Positions 63,269-64,000 of a stretch of DNA of 64,000 nucleotides are shown one piece after another. Under the pieces are notes generated by a model. The model saw only the letters and a program-made list of their open reading frames with translations. It was not told the DNA's origin and did no database searches. The stretch spans positions 1 through 64,000 of the forward strand of contig VZTJ01003576.1 of assembly GCA_013397795.1 (NCBI GenBank), read 5' to 3'. The stretch is from Orthonyx spaldingii (lineage: Eukaryota > Chordata > Aves > Passeriformes > Orthonychidae). The first letter of the stretch is position 1. The number at the start of each line of letters is the position of its first letter. The translations under genes were made by a program, and so were the position numbers.

Positions 63269-64000
63269 GGTAAGAATTAATTTTTGCTGGTAGTTTAGCC
63301 AGACCACCTACCTGGAAAGTGTCTCCTGTGATGCAGAAAGGTCTGGAAGACGACAGATAACATGTCTTCCAATAAAGAACTGGAAGATACTTCAGAGGGA
63401 CAGATGCCAGAGGTGCCTTGAGCCAATGCTTTCAACACAGCACTTTCAAGCAGAGCATCTTGTAACCATGAAAGGTTTGCACTGTTCAAAATGGGTAGCA
63501 CTGAGGAGCATACCCAGGGGTGAAGGGAAGGTGGGGTGCCCAGCTCCAGCTGCCATAAACACTGAGTGCACACTGGCAGGTTCACTACTGCATGATTATA
63601 TCCGTGACCTAGTCCAAAGAGAGTCAGTTGGTTTGGTAGTGCACAGGTTTGATATTAGCAATTGCCTAATCAAGCCCTGAGAGGATAAAACAAGTAGTTT
63701 CCTAATCCAGGGAAGGTAATGAGAGATAATCTTTTAATGGAGGAGGGGAAGGAAAGGTATGATAGCTGAGCAGGCAGTAGATCTCCTATTTGCCCCTTAG
63801 CCATACAACACATGAGTCTGTGGGCATAAGCGTGGGTGTTTGTGCTGCTCACTTGCTGCTTTCTGCAATTCTACACCCTCAGGTAAGGAAGCCTTCATCT
63901 GCTCACTCAGAGATATGTGAATTGATTCTGTAGAAAGCAAAAAGTGGATTTAACTATTCACCAGTGAGGCACAAACTGTGATTACTAAGACAAGAAGAGG
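63269..64000. other. Intergenic DNA at window end, no feature seen
   Basis: No repeat, exon or RNA gene that I can support. Confidence 0.55.

Noticed and set aside
31416..64000. Sarcolipin (SLN), the next human gene downstream
   Set aside because: I searched by eye for the conserved ending LMWLLVRSYQY on both strands and found no match. TCCTACCAAGAGG near 57978 and TCCTACCAGGAG near 22706 are unrelated.
1..64000. tRNA, rRNA, CRISPR array, operon or riboswitch
   Set aside because: The window is vertebrate nuclear DNA. I saw no tRNA A/B boxes with cloverleaf, no rRNA sequence and no regularly spaced direct repeats.

Overview
The window looks like vertebrate, almost certainly avian, nuclear DNA. 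The evidence is one intron-rich gene that starts in a CpG island, several truncated CR1 LINE copies with the typical bird CR1 3' end, and LTRs with retroviral TATA/AATAAA layout. A passerine is plausible but I cannot prove it from sequence alone. There are no bacterial, CRISPR, rRNA or tRNA features.

Layout: 1-10,200 is upstream flank with one LTR (about 893-1426), old CR1 pieces and simple repeats. About 9,940-10,940 is a CpG island promoter. 10,433-30,291 is a complete eight-exon coding region for SLC35F2, a ten-helix EamA/DMT-type solute carrier of 394 residues, on the plus strand. All seven introns have GT-AG ends and matching phases, and the gene carries a 3' UTR to about 31,415. 31,416-64,000 is a long stretch without a recognisable protein gene. 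It holds an ERV/CR1 cluster (45,239-46,967), a solo LTR with a matching target duplication (61,367-61,797) and a minus-strand CR1 copy that keeps part of its ORF2 C-terminus (62,629-63,268).

In human the neighbours of SLC35F2 are RAB39A upstream and SLN/ELMOD1 downstream, each tens of kb away. I looked for RAB39A-like and sarcolipin-like coding sequence and found none, which fits the window ending before those genes.

I found no clearly new biological system. The observations most worth checking are: a 74-bp candidate cassette exon with strong splice sites in SLC35F2 intron 1 that would truncate the protein; an LTR with three inverted CCAAT boxes upstream of its TATA-like box; a few candidate conserved regulatory elements in the 3' gene desert, including two palindromes; a collapsed tandem repeat at an assembly gap; and two unusually long open frames of unknown meaning (28,277-28,675 and 38,516-39,229, both minus).
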